The notes: generated from the sequence alone by a model not told the origin. A stretch of DNA of 64,000 bases from Verrucomicrobiota bacterium (GCA_029556615.1 JAKQDD010000210.1:62001-126000); one strand, 5' to 3'. Shown: positions 53,897 through 63,833, counted from the stretch's first letter. Numbers and translations: made by a program.

Positions 53897-56800
53897 TCAA
53901 GGGAGAGGGGCGCTTGAGAGCTTCCGCCAGGCGCGCAGGGTTTCGGTGGCCGCCCAGGCTTGCGCGTCGCAGCCGCGCGGGCTGTGGGGCGCATCGCCGT
54001 CCACGATCTCGGGCAGTTGTCCCACACAGCCCCCAGCCAGGAGACGGTCCATGCTGCCCAGGTAGGCGCGGGCGGCGGCGACGGCGGCCGGGCTGTGATC
54101 CCAGGCCTCGGCCATGGCCTCGGCCAGCATCGGCAGGGTCCAGGTCCATGCCGTGCCGTTGTGGTAGGCGGGCTTGCGCCGGGTGTCTTCGTCGCCTTCG
54201 TAGCGGCCCCAGTAGGGCCGCTCCGGGTCGTTGAGGAGCCTCCCATCGGGGGCGCGGATGGGCAGCGGGGGCGAGACCGGGAGCGGCGCCAGCGATCGAA
54301 CGGCCCCGGGGATGAGGAGATGCCGCACGGCGGCGGCGACGCAGCGTCGCGCTCGCCGGCGGTCCACGAGACCGAAGGCCACCGGCAGGAGCTGATTGCT
54401 GCGCAAGGCGGTATCGGGGACTGCGGCGGCGGCTGGCATCTTGGGGCTTGCGATCAGCACGTCGGCGTAGTAGCCGGGGTCTTCGAGCCAGAAGAGAGAC
54501 TCGAGGGAGGCGAGAGCGCGGTGGGCGAGCTGCTGCCAAGGTTCGGTGGCTGGCGGGACCTCGAGCCGTGCCAGGAGGCGCAGGAAGCGGATCCAGAGGG
54601 CCTGGATGCAGACGGGGTATCCTTCGCGGGGCGTACCGGCCGGGTGATTCGTATCCATCCACGTGAAATGGGCGGGGCTCCAAACGAGGCCGGAGGCGGG
54701 GTCAACCCGGACGCCGGCGGGGGTTCCGCGGCAGTAGCCCGAACCGATCGCGCCGAGGACATCGGCGAGGGTTCGTCCCCGGGGTGCCACGTGGGTCTGG
54801 GTGAGGATCCGGACCGCATCCTTGGCGGGCTCGGCGGCGGGGCGGGCGGCGTGTGCCCATTCCTCACAGGCGACGCCGTACCAGAGAGGCGCATCGGACG
54901 TCTCGCGGTTCGAGGCGTCGTCGCCGCGCAGGTTATTGGGGAGGGTGCCCTGTTGTTCCCATCGACCGTAGACCTGGAGGATCTGACGGACGTCGTCGAT
55001 TCGGTCTGCTGCCAGGAGACCGCGGGCACTGATGAGCGCATCGCGGCTCCAATCGAGGAACCAGGGGTAGCCGGCGATGATGCTCAAGGCGTTGTCCCGT
55101 CGGACGAGGAAGGCGTCGATGCCATGCTGCAGTCGCACGGCAAAGGGGTTGGGAACGGCTTTGGCCTTCGGGGATCGCGATGCGGGAGCGAGTGCGCGCT
55201 CGATCTCGGCGGTATCAGGGTCCGTGGGATCGGCGCCGACGACGACCACGCTTTCCGCGGAGGCAGGCAGGGGAATCTCGAACCAGCCGGGGCTGAAGGC
55301 ATCGCCGGTGGGTTCATGTCCACGGCTGGCCTCGATCGGGTGGGGGATTGCCTCGCACCATTCGGGTTGGGGGTGGTACTGGCCGGCAGTCGTCCAGGCG
55401 CGCAGGGTGCGGCCGGGGTCGGGACGGAACTCGAAGCCGGCTCCGGGCTTGAGGCGTGTCGTTTGAGGTGCGGATCGCGGGGGCAAGGGATGGCAATGGG
55501 ACGTGAAATGATGTTCGGCGCCGGGGTTGCGCCGCGTCTGGCAGTGGAAATCACGGTCCTCGAGATCGAGCCGGACGGTGAGTCGGACTTCGGCCGACGC
55601 CGGCAACGGGGAGGCTTCCGGAGGTTGATCGGGGAGTCGGCGAAAGGCGAGCACGGTGGTGTTGCGACCTGGCAGCATCGCGATGCGCAGCTCGATGGGC
55701 ACCGCACGGCCGTCCCCGGCGGGGGCGACAAACTGCCAGGTGGCGGGCGGTCCCGCCGTGAATTGGACGAGGTTCGATCCGTCGAGCGGTGAGAGGAAAC
55801 CGTCGGCGCTGATCCAGGCCCGGAGGCGTTTGACAAAGACATGCCGGTCGACGGGCACTTGCGGGTGGAGGTTGGCGGCGAGCAGGCAATCGTACTTCGA
55901 GTGGATGCGCCCCAGGTCGATGGCGAGGCGGGCCATCCCGCCCCGGCCGTTGGTCAGCAGGACGATGGCGGAGGCGGGATCGGGGGTTTCAATGCGATCA
56001 AGATCCGGCGTGGGCCCGAGATAGCGGAGAGACGCGATCCAGCCGGATCCGTCGGCGGCAAGGCGGTCGACTTCGAGAGTGGCGTCTCCGGGTGTCAGGC
56101 GTGGGGGGAACAGGGCCACGTGCCCCTTTTGGGTGAGGATGGATTCGGCATGGCGCGGGTGGGGTTCACCGGCGATGCTGACGACGGCGCGGAACGGGGA
56201 GGCGTCGAGGAGCATGAGCCAATGACGTGGCGGAACGAGTGTGACGCGGCGGAGATCGGGTTCCCGCCAGACGACCACTTGGGGGTAGGCGTCGCTGCCT
56301 TGTTCGAGAGCCGGGCGGTCGGTCGCGGGATTGCCCTCCGCCCCGAGACGGGCTGCGGCGGCGAGGAAGGCCTCGGGGTCGCGGTCGAGCCATCGCCCGA
56401 GCTCGGTCCGGTCGCGGTCGCCCAGGGCCTCGATGGGGAGATGATGACTGAGAACGGTCAGGGCGAGGGCTTCGGTGGCCCTGCGGTGGCGGTAGAGATC
56501 GCCGGCGAGACCGCGGGGTGCCGGCTGTGGGGCGAGGCAATGAACCGCTGCCGGGGCGAGGGTGCACTCGAGGGAATCGCCCTTGCGACGGAGCGTGGGC
56601 AGGGGTTGATCGAGGAGATCGACGCACGCCTTCGAGTCGAGACCGTGTTGGGCGAGCGTGGCGGCAGGGATCGGCACCCGTTGTGGCTGCGTGGAATCGG
56701 TATTGGCCAGCACGAGGACGGTATCGGCGCCCTCGGCCGATTGCCGGAGGAGAACGTACACGGGGGCGTCCGGCGGGCTGAGGCGGGTGAGGCTGGCCCC

Positions 56801-58285
56801 GTCGAAGAAGCAGGGATGGGACGACAGGAGACGGTTGAGGCGGGCGAGTTCAGGCACGATGGCGTCGGGGTTGTCCCAGGCGAGGCCGCGGCTGGAATGG
56901 ACGTTGATGCGCTCGGGGGCGAGCCATTCGCCGCCACAGGTGAAGCCGAAGGCGCCGCTGACGCTGGTGAGGGCGCAGAGGCGGTGTCGGAGGAGGGCCC
57001 AGGCCCGGCCGCGGGCGGCCAGGCGGTCGTTGTCGTGGGTCTCGCTGTAATGAACGAGCAGGCCCACGCGCTGGCTTTGGCGCAGGGCGTGATCGAGATA
57101 GCCGGCGACTTCCGTGCCGCCGTAGTTCTGGAAGAGCTCGGAGTAGGCCCACTGCAGCCCGCCCTCGGTGAGCAGGGATTCCGTTGCCTCCCACGCGCCG
57201 CCGAGGCCTTCGAGGAGAAAGACGGTGTCGGGAAACTCCTGTCGGACCCGGGCGGTGAGGTATTGCCAGACGGGCAGGGGGACCTTGTAACCGGCGTCGC
57301 AGCGGAATCCATCCACGCCGCGACGGCACCACTCGAGGAACACTTCCCCCAGGTGATGCCGGAGAGCGGCGGACCGATGGTCCAACTCGACGAGGTCCTC
57401 CCAGGTGGTGCCCCAGGCGCCGGGGCTGACGAATTGGCCGTCGGGGGTGCGGGTGAACCACTCGGGGTGCGCTCCCTGGAGCGTGGCACCCCAGCCGGTG
57501 TGATTGATCACGACGTCCAGGAAGACCCGTCCGCCGTGCCGATGGACGGCGGTGGTGAGCTCGCGGAACTGGTCGGTGCCGGTGGTTCGCCGATCGAACT
57601 CGACCAGTGCCGGATCGACCTGGAGCAGGTCCTGGCAGGCGTACGGACTCCCGAATCGCCCGAACCGGCCCAGCGTCGTGGGGGTCGGATTCACAGGCAG
57701 CAGATGCAAAATCCGGCAGCCCAGCGTGTCGAAGATGTGGGGCAGGACACGGATCAGATCCCGGAACTTGCCCGACGGGGGAATCACCGTGTATCCGAGC
57801 TCGTCCAGCGAGCGCAGCCGGGTCTCGAGCGCCGGATCGCTTGTCGTCCGGGCGGCCCGAGTGGGACCGAACACCCGGGTGAACGCGCAGTAAAGCGCAT
57901 TCGCCGTGCGCGCGCTGTTGGGCTGGACGTTGATGCCGACGTCGGGGCCCTGGGGCCAGTGCTGCCAGCCCCGGGGATCGATTGCGTACGCCTTGGCCCG
58001 GAAATAACCCACCTCGACCAGGGGCAATCGCAGCTGCCAGGACTCCCCGTCCTGTCGCAGGGGAAGATCCCGCCACGACGCCAGCGTGGGAGGACGCCGG
58101 TTCTCGACTGAGGCGATGATTTCCGCGCGTGCGGCTTCTGCGCGCCCGAGATTGGTGCGGAGGCAGGCTCGCCATCCCGAGGGCCAAGGGCGGCCCTCGC
58201 CCGCCTCGAGGCGAAACGTCATTGTGTCTCCGACAAACCGGACCCACCGCTCCCCAGGCGCCGGGTATTGAACAAGATCAGCCAT
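53897..58285 (-). CDS. Bifunctional glycogen debranching enzyme (GH13 + amylo-1,6-glucosidase)
   Basis: A 1462-residue protein combining a GH13 glucanotransferase-type domain with a C-terminal amylo-1,6-glucosidase domain, as in eukaryotic debranching enzymes. GH13 region I is LDVVINHTG, region II GVDGFRCDAGYK with the nucleophile Asp, region III FLLEGLGG with the acid/base Glu and region IV SETHDNDR. The C-terminal half has YPWFLDWSRDALISARGLL, the NRETSDAPLWYGVACEEW segment and VRVDPASGLVWSPAHFTWMDTN, and a likely (alpha/alpha)6 barrel. It would remove branch points from glycogen with its neighbours in carbohydrate metabolism (pgm, fba). Confidence 0.92.
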   Translation of the reverse strand: MADLVQYPAPGERWVRFVGDTMTFRLEAGEGRPWPSGWRACLRTNLGRAEAARAEIIASVENRRPPTLASWRDLPLRQDGESWQLRLPLVEVGYFRAKAYAIDPRGWQHWPQGPDVGINVQPNSARTANALYCAFTRVFGPTRAARTTSDPALETRLRSLDELGYTVIPPSGKFRDLIRVLPHIFDTLGCRILHLLPVNPTPTTLGRFGRFGSPYACQDLLQVDPALVEFDRRTTGTDQFRELTTAVHRHGGRVFLDVVINHTGWGATLQGAHPEWFTRTPDGQFVSPGAWGTTWEDLVELDHRSAALRHHLGEVFLEWCRRGVDGFRCDAGYKVPLPVWQYLTARVRQEFPDTVFLLEGLGGAWEATESLLTEGGLQWAYSELFQNYGGTEVAGYLDHALRQSQRVGLLVHYSETHDNDRLAARGRAWALLRHRLCALTSVSGAFGFTCGGEWLAPERINVHSSRGLAWDNPDAIVPELARLNRLLSSHPCFFDGASLTRLSPPDAPVYVLLRQSAEGADTVLVLANTDSTQPQRVPIPAATLAQHGLDSKACVDLLDQPLPTLRRKGDSLECTLAPAAVHCLAPQPAPRGLAGDLYRHRRATEALALTVLSHHLPIEALGDRDRTELGRWLDRDPEAFLAAAARLGAEGNPATDRPALEQGSDAYPQVVVWREPDLRRVTLVPPRHWLMLLDASPFRAVVSIAGEPHPRHAESILTQKGHVALFPPRLTPGDATLEVDRLAADGSGWIASLRYLGPTPDLDRIETPDPASAIVLLTNGRGGMARLAIDLGRIHSKYDCLLAANLHPQVPVDRHVFVKRLRAWISADGFLSPLDGSNLVQFTAGPPATWQFVAPAGDGRAVPIELRIAMLPGRNTTVLAFRRLPDQPPEASPLPASAEVRLTVRLDLEDRDFHCQTRRNPGAEHHFTSHCHPLPPRSAPQTTRLKPGAGFEFRPDPGRTLRAWTTAGQYHPQPEWCEAIPHPIEASRGHEPTGDAFSPGWFEIPLPASAESVVVVGADPTDPDTAEIERALAPASRSPKAKAVPNPFAVRLQHGIDAFLVRRDNALSIIAGYPWFLDWSRDALISARGLLAADRIDDVRQILQVYGRWEQQGTLPNNLRGDDASNRETSDAPLWYGVACEEWAHAARPAAEPAKDAVRILTQTHVAPRGRTLADVLGAIGSGYCRGTPAGVRVDPASGLVWSPAHFTWMDTNHPAGTPREGYPVCIQALWIRFLRLLARLEVPPATEPWQQLAHRALASLESLFWLEDPGYYADVLIASPKMPAAAAVPDTALRSNQLLPVAFGLVDRRRARRCVAAAVRHLLIPGAVRSLAPLPVSPPLPIRAPDGRLLNDPERPYWGRYEGDEDTRRKPAYHNGTAWTWTLPMLAEAMAEAWDHSPAAVAAARAYLGSMDRLLAGGCVGQLPEIVDGDAPHSPRGCDAQAWAATETLRAWRKLSSAPLP

Positions 58286-58419
58286 GGTCGTTCACCGACG
58301 TTTGCCGCCCGGCGATCGCCGGGACGGCGTCCACGGTCTCACCGGGCCATTGTCCACACAAGGCAACCCTCGACGCAAGACCTCGACGCGAGGGAATGTC
58401 TCCTTCATTCTTGAGGCGC

Positions 58420-60048
58420 ATGAGCCGGAAATGGACGGTTGTCGCCTGGGTCGACGCGATGCGGAGGAGTCGGGGCCGGTGTGTTGTCCTGGGGATCCTG
58501 GCGGGGGTTGGCGGGCTGTGGCCTGCGGGATCCGCACAGACCAACGTGCCGCCGCCCTCCCGGGTCTCAGAGCTGCGCGAGCGCCTCGAGGCCCACGTCG
58601 CGGCGGAGCGCTTTCGGCATGCCCAGTGGGGCGTGCACATTGTGGCGCTCGAGAGCGGCCGTGTTCTGTTCAGCCACAACGCCGACAAACTGATGATCCC
58701 GGCGTCGAACACCAAGCTCTACACGGGCGCCCTGGCGTTGGATCGACTCGGGCCCGGGCATCGGATTCGGACGTCGTTTTACGCAACGGGCCGGCCCAGC
58801 GCCCGGGGCACGCTGGCGGGCGACCTGATCGTGTACGGCCGCGGGGATCCCAGCTTGGCGGCGCGGTACCACGGGGGAGACGTCGATCGCGCGCTTCAAC
58901 CGCTCGTCGAGGCGGTGCGGGCAGCCGGCGTGCGGCGGGTTCGAGGAGACCTGGTGGCCGACGACAGCTACTTCACGGATCCGCCCCTCGGCTCGGGTTG
59001 GAACTGGGATGACCTGCAGTACTACTACGGAGCGGAAGTCTCGGCCCTGACCGTGAACGACAACGCCCTGAACGTGATCGTGCAGCCCGGGCTCGTGGCG
59101 GGGCGTCACGCCGCGGTGTCGTTGCTGCCGCCCGCCCCCTTCATGGTCATCAGCAATCTCTGCCTGACGGGTCCGCCGGGTTCATCGCCGGCAGTGGACC
59201 TCTGGCGGCCGCTCAACCGGAACGTGCTCGTGGTCACCGGCCAATTGCCGGCCGGGGCAACCGGCCACACGGACTCGGTGACGGTTCATCAGCCGGCGCT
59301 CTGGTTCGGTCACCTCCTCCGGGAGTCGTTCCGCCGACACGGCATCCGGGTCGATGGCCGTGTCCGCGCCGCAGGCGAAGCGGTCCGCGGCCGGCGGAGC
59401 GGGCCCAGCGGTCCACTGCAGGAATTGTGCGCGGTGGAATCGCCGCCGCTGTCCGAGCTCCTGGGCCGCATGCTGAAGCCCTCGCAGAATCTGCACGCCC
59501 AGCTGTTGCTGCTCCAGGTGGGGGCCATGGAACGCCGCGCGCCGTTCGAGGCCGGGAAACCCGGCGCAGCGCTCGACGCCGCCGCGCCCGCCGGGCTCAA
59601 GGCGATGGACGCGTTTCTCGGCCGGGTGGGGATCGAACCGGGCACCGTCCTGCTCGAGGAAGGTTCCGGGCTGAGCCGGCGCAACCTGGTGACACCGAAG
59701 GCGACGGTGCGTCTGCTCGAGTCCATGGATCGGCATCCGCACGGCGCAGTGTACCGGGCAGCGCTGCCCGTGGCGGGCGTTGACGGGACGCTCCGGTTGC
59801 GATTGCGCCAAACGCCGGCGGAGGGCAATGCCCAGGCCAAGACCGGGACTCTGCGCTACGTGGTTGCGTTGTCGGGCTACGTGACGTCCGCCGCGGGCGA
59901 GCGGTTGGCGTTCTCTCTGATGCTGAACCAATACCGAAGCGGCGATCCCGCGCGGTCGGCACGGGCGGACCTCGACGCGATCGTGGCCCTGCTGTCGGGA
60001 TTCACCGGGGGCAGCGCTGCATCCGTCGACGGTCAAACACCCCGTTGA
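58420..60048 (+). CDS. dacB: D-alanyl-D-alanine carboxypeptidase/endopeptidase (PBP4, DacB type)
   Basis: A 542-residue low-molecular-weight penicillin-binding protein that trims peptidoglycan cross-links. The S13/PBP4 motifs are intact: SxxK as PASNTKLYTGALAL, SxN as KPSQNLHAQL and KTG as AQAKTGTLRYV. An insert between SxxK and SxN is typical of class C PBPs. ATG at 58420 follows GAGG by 6 nt and gives an N-terminal signal/anchor (CVVLGILAGVGGLWPAGSA). It is divergent from the debranching-enzyme gene. Confidence 0.93.
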   Translation: MSRKWTVVAWVDAMRRSRGRCVVLGILAGVGGLWPAGSAQTNVPPPSRVSELRERLEAHVAAERFRHAQWGVHIVALESGRVLFSHNADKLMIPASNTKLYTGALALDRLGPGHRIRTSFYATGRPSARGTLAGDLIVYGRGDPSLAARYHGGDVDRALQPLVEAVRAAGVRRVRGDLVADDSYFTDPPLGSGWNWDDLQYYYGAEVSALTVNDNALNVIVQPGLVAGRHAAVSLLPPAPFMVISNLCLTGPPGSSPAVDLWRPLNRNVLVVTGQLPAGATGHTDSVTVHQPALWFGHLLRESFRRHGIRVDGRVRAAGEAVRGRRSGPSGPLQELCAVESPPLSELLGRMLKPSQNLHAQLLLLQVGAMERRAPFEAGKPGAALDAAAPAGLKAMDAFLGRVGIEPGTVLLEEGSGLSRRNLVTPKATVRLLESMDRHPHGAVYRAALPVAGVDGTLRLRLRQTPAEGNAQAKTGTLRYVVALSGYVTSAAGERLAFSLMLNQYRSGDPARSARADLDAIVALLSGFTGGSAASVDGQTPR

Positions 60049-60050
60049 AC

Positions 60051-60431
60051 GCCGGCTCTGCCGCCCCCCCCAATCGGCGATCCGCCCCGAATCCGTGCGG
60101 AGATCCTCCCTCGCCGATTCAGGACGGAGCGCAGATTACGGTCCCCGCCAAGCCGGCTCTGCCGCCGTCCCCAATCGGTGATCCGCCCCGAATCTGTGCG
60201 GGGATCCTCCCTCGCCGATTCAGGACGGAGCGCAGATTGCCCTCCTCGCGAAGCCGGCTCGACCGCCTCCCCCAATCGGCGATCCGCCCCGAATCCGTGC
60301 GGAGATCCTCCCTCGCCGATTCAGGACGGAGCGCAGATTGCCCTCCCCGCGAAGCCGGCTCGACCGCCCCCCCCAATCTGTGATCCGCCCCGAATCCGTG
60401 CGGAGATCCTCCCTCGCCGATTCAGGACGGA
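60051..60431 (+). repeat. Tandem array of a 101-bp repeat (about 3.8 units)
   Basis: Units begin at 60051, 60152, 60253 and 60354 (GCCGGCTC), with exact 101-bp spacing; the last is cut at about 78 bp. Each unit contains the inverted pair AATCGGCGA / TCGCCGATT (one base changed in some units) flanking GATCCGCCCCGAATCCGTGCGG, so each transcript unit could fold. Frames across it shift because 101 is not a multiple of 3, so it is not coding. A solitary unit is at 47197. It fills most of the dacB-Nudix gap. Confidence 0.9.
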
Positions 60432-60443
60432 CTCGGCCCGCGG

Positions 60444-61025
60444 CTACAGACGGGTGCTGTCGCCGCCCGCGGTGAGGGCGGGCGGGTGGAGGCTGAGATG
60501 GAAGTAATAGAGGGCCACGACAACCAGCGCATGGCGGATGTGGCCGCCCGCGACGAGGGCCGGCAACGCCTCGAGCGGCTCGAGGCGGGTCACCACGTCC
60601 TCGCTGGGATCAAACTCGACCGCGTGTTCGACGACGCAATCCTCGATCAAGACCGTGTGGCAGATGTTGTTCAGGATCGCGGGGTTCGGCGCGATCCGGC
60701 CGATGACGCGCGGGTTGCGGCCGGCGTAGCCGGTTTCCTCGCGGAGCTCACGGATGGCCGTCGCCACCGGGGAGTCGTCGGTGGGATCCGTGACGCCACC
60801 GGGGATTTCGAGCTCGACGGTGTCCGTGCCGTGCCGGAACTGCTCGATGAGGACGATCTTCCGATCCGGGGTGAGGGCGATCACGTTCACCCAATCGGGA
60901 CAATCGAGCACGAAGAAATCGTGGGGCTTGCCGGTGCGCGGCGACTGCCGGATGTCCCGGCGCACGCGGAAGACCCTGTAGTCCGCCTGCATTTCTGATC
61001 CCAATCGCGGCCATGGCGCAATCAT
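60444..61025 (-). CDS. Nudix hydrolase (ADP-ribose pyrophosphatase-like)
   Basis: A 193-residue Nudix protein. The Nudix box shows LEIPGGVTDPTDD followed by ATAIRELREETGY, a near-canonical box with Asp in the first Glu position. The N-terminal KPHDFFVLDCPDWVNVIALTPD and FRHGTDTVELEIPGG fit the ADP-ribose pyrophosphatase group. It would hydrolyse nucleoside-diphosphate-sugar derivatives. ATG at 61025 is used; 60992 is possible. It is divergent from the fusion gene. Confidence 0.87.
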   Translation of the reverse strand: MIAPWPRLGSEMQADYRVFRVRRDIRQSPRTGKPHDFFVLDCPDWVNVIALTPDRKIVLIEQFRHGTDTVELEIPGGVTDPTDDSPVATAIRELREETGYAGRNPRVIGRIAPNPAILNNICHTVLIEDCVVEHAVEFDPSEDVVTRLEPLEALPALVAGGHIRHALVVVALYYFHLSLHPPALTAGGDSTRL

Positions 61026-61211
61026 GGGAGAGAGCCTGTCGGGACCGGCCGGGTTTGGCAACAGAGTCCTCGCCCGGACTTCTGCCGCCTGCTATACCGG
61101 CCGTCAGCCGGCCGTGCCTGCGCTGCGGCCCATGGGTTGAGCGAAGCTGAGGCCAGGACCGGCAACGAAGAACGGCCGGCGGTTCAGGGCCGCTTGCGGA
61201 AGGTCGCGTGC

Positions 61212-63833
61212 ATGAAGAGACCGTTTGTGACTGTCATTCTTGCCGGGGGCAGAGGCACCCGGATGGGATCGGGCGATCGTCACAAGGTGTGTTTCGACGT
61301 GCTCGGGGTGCCGGTGATCGTGCGAGCGCTCGAGACGTACAACCTCTGCGGATCCCGGTTGAACATCGTGGTCGTGGGCACCAAGGCGGAGGAGGTCATG
61401 GCGACCGTCAACGAGCGGCTGCCCGGCACCGTGTTTGCCTATCAGGAATCACCGCGAGGGACCGGCCACGCAGCCCGCAAGGCGGCGGATATCCTCGAGC
61501 GCTCGCGATTCGACGGCGATGTTCTGGTGGTGGCGGGAGACAAGCTGATCGAGCCAAGGGTCATCCGGCAGCTGCTTGCCGCCCACTGGCATTCCGAGGC
61601 CGATGTCACCCTGGCGACCGCCCGTCGGCCCCCGGGATCGAGCACGGGCATCCTGTTGAGAACCGCCCGGGGCAACATCGTCGGCATCCTGGAAGAAGGG
61701 GAGCGGCAGCGGCGACTGGCTCTGGCGGCGTTGGGGAGGGACTTCGGGCGGCGGGCGGACTTGGGCCGGGCGGAGGTCGAACGGCGGGTCCGGGCGCAGT
61801 GCGACGCCAAGGCGGCGGCGGCCCTGCTGGCCGAGCTCGAGCGGGGGGGGATGACGGCAACGTCGCTGGACCGGGAGACGTTCAGGCACGCCTTCGGCGA
61901 GGACGAACGCGCGGGCGTCTTGCAGGTCGGGTGCGAGGCGGTCGAGGCCGCCCGGATCCTGGATCGGTTCGACCAGATGAACCTCTCGACCTATGTGTTC
62001 CGGGCGGGGGTGCTGTGCGAAGCGCTGGGCCGGCTCCGGCCGGCGCGCGGCACCCAGGAGGAGTACCTGACGGATGTGATCGAGATCCTGGCGCATCGGA
62101 CGCCGCCGGCGCGCGTGGCGGGCTGCGCCGTGGCTGATGTGCGGGATCTGATGGCCTACAACAACCCCACCGAACTGGCCGCGCTCGAGGCGGAATACCG
62201 GCGCAAGCACGGGCCTGACGCTGCGGTCGAGGCGGCCGTGTCCCCGCGGACACTGGCTCCGGCGGGCGCGTGGGATCGCCTGCTGAAGGCGCCATCGGCG
62301 GCGGCGAGGCGTCAGATGCAGCGCGGGTACGGAGACGAAGTCCCGTGGCTGGAGTTGGGTCGGGCGGTCGAGGCGTTCATCCGGAGGTTCGGTGCGGCGC
62401 GCGAGATGGCGCTGATCCGATCGCCGGGCCGGATCAATCTCCTGGGGCGCCACATTGATCACCAGGGCGGCCCGGTGAACGTGATGGCGATCAACCGGGA
62501 GGTCATCGCTGTGGCGGCGCCGCGCACGGACGATGTCGTCTCGATGGCCAATGCGGATGAAGCCCGATTCTCCGGTCGGACGTTCCGGATTGCGGACCTG
62601 GTGGCGAACCTGGACTGGGAAGACTGGCAGGGAGTGATCGATGGGCCGCGGTTGCAGCGGATGCTGGACGAAGCCCGGGGCGACTGGGCCACGTACGCGA
62701 AGGCGGCGGTGTTGCGGCTGCAGGAGCAGTTCCGGGACCAACCGCTGCGAGGGATGGACTTGGTGGTCGCCGGCAACATCCCGATGGGCGCCGGGTTGAG
62801 TTCGTCCTCGGCGCTGGTGGTCGCGGTCGCCGAGGCGGTCACCGCATTCAACCGGCTGCCGGTCAGCGCCCGGCGCCTCGTGAGCCTCTGCGGCGAGGGC
62901 GAGTGGTTCGTCGGCACCCGGGGCGGCGCGGCGGATCACGCGGCCATCAAGCTCTCCCGACGGGGCTGCGTCACCTGCGTCGGCTTCTTCCCGTTCCGGA
63001 TCGAGGATTCCGCGCCGGCCCTGCCCGGGCACGACCTTATCGTCTGCAATTCCGGGATCCACGCGGGCAAATCCCATCGGGCGCGGAACGCCTTCAATGC
63101 GCGGGTGACGGCCTATCATCTCGGCCGGTTTTGGCTCCGGCGGGCGCGGCCGGACCTGGCGCCGGCGATCGAGCACTTGCGCGACGTGACCGCGGAGCGT
63201 CTGGGGCTGCGCCGGGCGGAGTTCGCCGCGCTGCTGGGGCAACTGCCGGTGCGGTGGAGTCGGCGCCAAGCCGAGGCGATCCTCCGGAAGGAAGGGCCCG
63301 CGGAACGGGAGCGGATCGAGCGGTTGTTCATGACACACGATGCGCCGCCCGAGGGCTACGCGGTGCGGGACGTGGTCCTGTTCGGCCTCTCGGAGATGGC
63401 GCGCGCCCGCCGGTGTCTCGACCTGTTGCGGCGTGGCGACGGGCGGGCGCTGGGCCGGCTGATGACGCTCTCGCACGACGGCGACCGTGTCTCTCGACCG
63501 ACCGGGCGCGGCACCTGGCGACGCGCGGTGCGGTCTGTGTCCGATGCGGATCTTGCGGCGTGGGGCGGGCGCCCGGCTTCTGAGGGGGACGTTGGGGAGT
63601 TGACCGGGAGCTATGCGTGCAGCACGCCGGAGCTGGATCGGATCGTGGATCTGGCGTTGCGCTGTCCGGGGGTCGAGGGTGCGCAGCTGGCCGGCGCCGG
63701 CCTCGGCGGCTGCGTCATGGTGCTTGCACAACAGGCCCACACGCCCGACGTCCTCGCGACCCTGGCCGGACACGGGATTCAGGCGGAGGTGTTCCGCCCC
63801 ATCGCGGGCGCCTGCGCGCTCGAGATGGCCTGA
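61212..63833 (+). CDS. Nucleotidyltransferase-GHMP sugar kinase fusion
   Basis: An 873-residue protein. The N-terminal 350 residues are a sugar-phosphate nucleotidyltransferase (VTVILAGGRGTRMGSGDRHK, YQESPRGTGHA, VVAGDKLIEP, YLTDVIEIL). Residues about 400-870 are a galactokinase-like GHMP kinase: SPGRINLLGRHIDHQGGPVNVM, the ATP loop PMGAGLSSSSALVVA, GGAADHAAIK and the end GAGLGGCVMV. The HIDHQGG segment resembles, from memory, galacturonokinase-type enzymes more than galactokinase (GEHTDY), so the sugar may be a uronic acid. Fusion would carry out sugar -> sugar-1-P -> NDP-sugar, as FKP does for fucose. ATG at 61212 is preferred. No overlapping partner. Confidence 0.85.
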   Translation: MKRPFVTVILAGGRGTRMGSGDRHKVCFDVLGVPVIVRALETYNLCGSRLNIVVVGTKAEEVMATVNERLPGTVFAYQESPRGTGHAARKAADILERSRFDGDVLVVAGDKLIEPRVIRQLLAAHWHSEADVTLATARRPPGSSTGILLRTARGNIVGILEEGERQRRLALAALGRDFGRRADLGRAEVERRVRAQCDAKAAAALLAELERGGMTATSLDRETFRHAFGEDERAGVLQVGCEAVEAARILDRFDQMNLSTYVFRAGVLCEALGRLRPARGTQEEYLTDVIEILAHRTPPARVAGCAVADVRDLMAYNNPTELAALEAEYRRKHGPDAAVEAAVSPRTLAPAGAWDRLLKAPSAAARRQMQRGYGDEVPWLELGRAVEAFIRRFGAAREMALIRSPGRINLLGRHIDHQGGPVNVMAINREVIAVAAPRTDDVVSMANADEARFSGRTFRIADLVANLDWEDWQGVIDGPRLQRMLDEARGDWATYAKAAVLRLQEQFRDQPLRGMDLVVAGNIPMGAGLSSSSALVVAVAEAVTAFNRLPVSARRLVSLCGEGEWFVGTRGGAADHAAIKLSRRGCVTCVGFFPFRIEDSAPALPGHDLIVCNSGIHAGKSHRARNAFNARVTAYHLGRFWLRRARPDLAPAIEHLRDVTAERLGLRRAEFAALLGQLPVRWSRRQAEAILRKEGPAERERIERLFMTHDAPPEGYAVRDVVLFGLSEMARARRCLDLLRRGDGRALGRLMTLSHDGDRVSRPTGRGTWRRAVRSVSDADLAAWGGRPASEGDVGELTGSYACSTPELDRIVDLALRCPGVEGAQLAGAGLGGCVMVLAQQAHTPDVLATLAGHGIQAEVFRPIAGACALEMA

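Noticed and set aside
53960-58111. Two long plus-strand frames (610 and 756 residues) opposite the debranching enzyme
   Set aside because: Both are shadows of the 1462-residue coding frame, with glycine/valine-rich non-domain composition.
60051-60431. CRISPR-like array
   Set aside because: Units are contiguous and near-identical over the full 101 bp, with no variable spacers and no cas genes.
60045-60507. Open frames with repeating PNRRSAPNPCGDPPSP-like peptides
   Set aside because: They arise from the 101-bp tandem array, whose unit length is not a multiple of three; translation changes frame between units.
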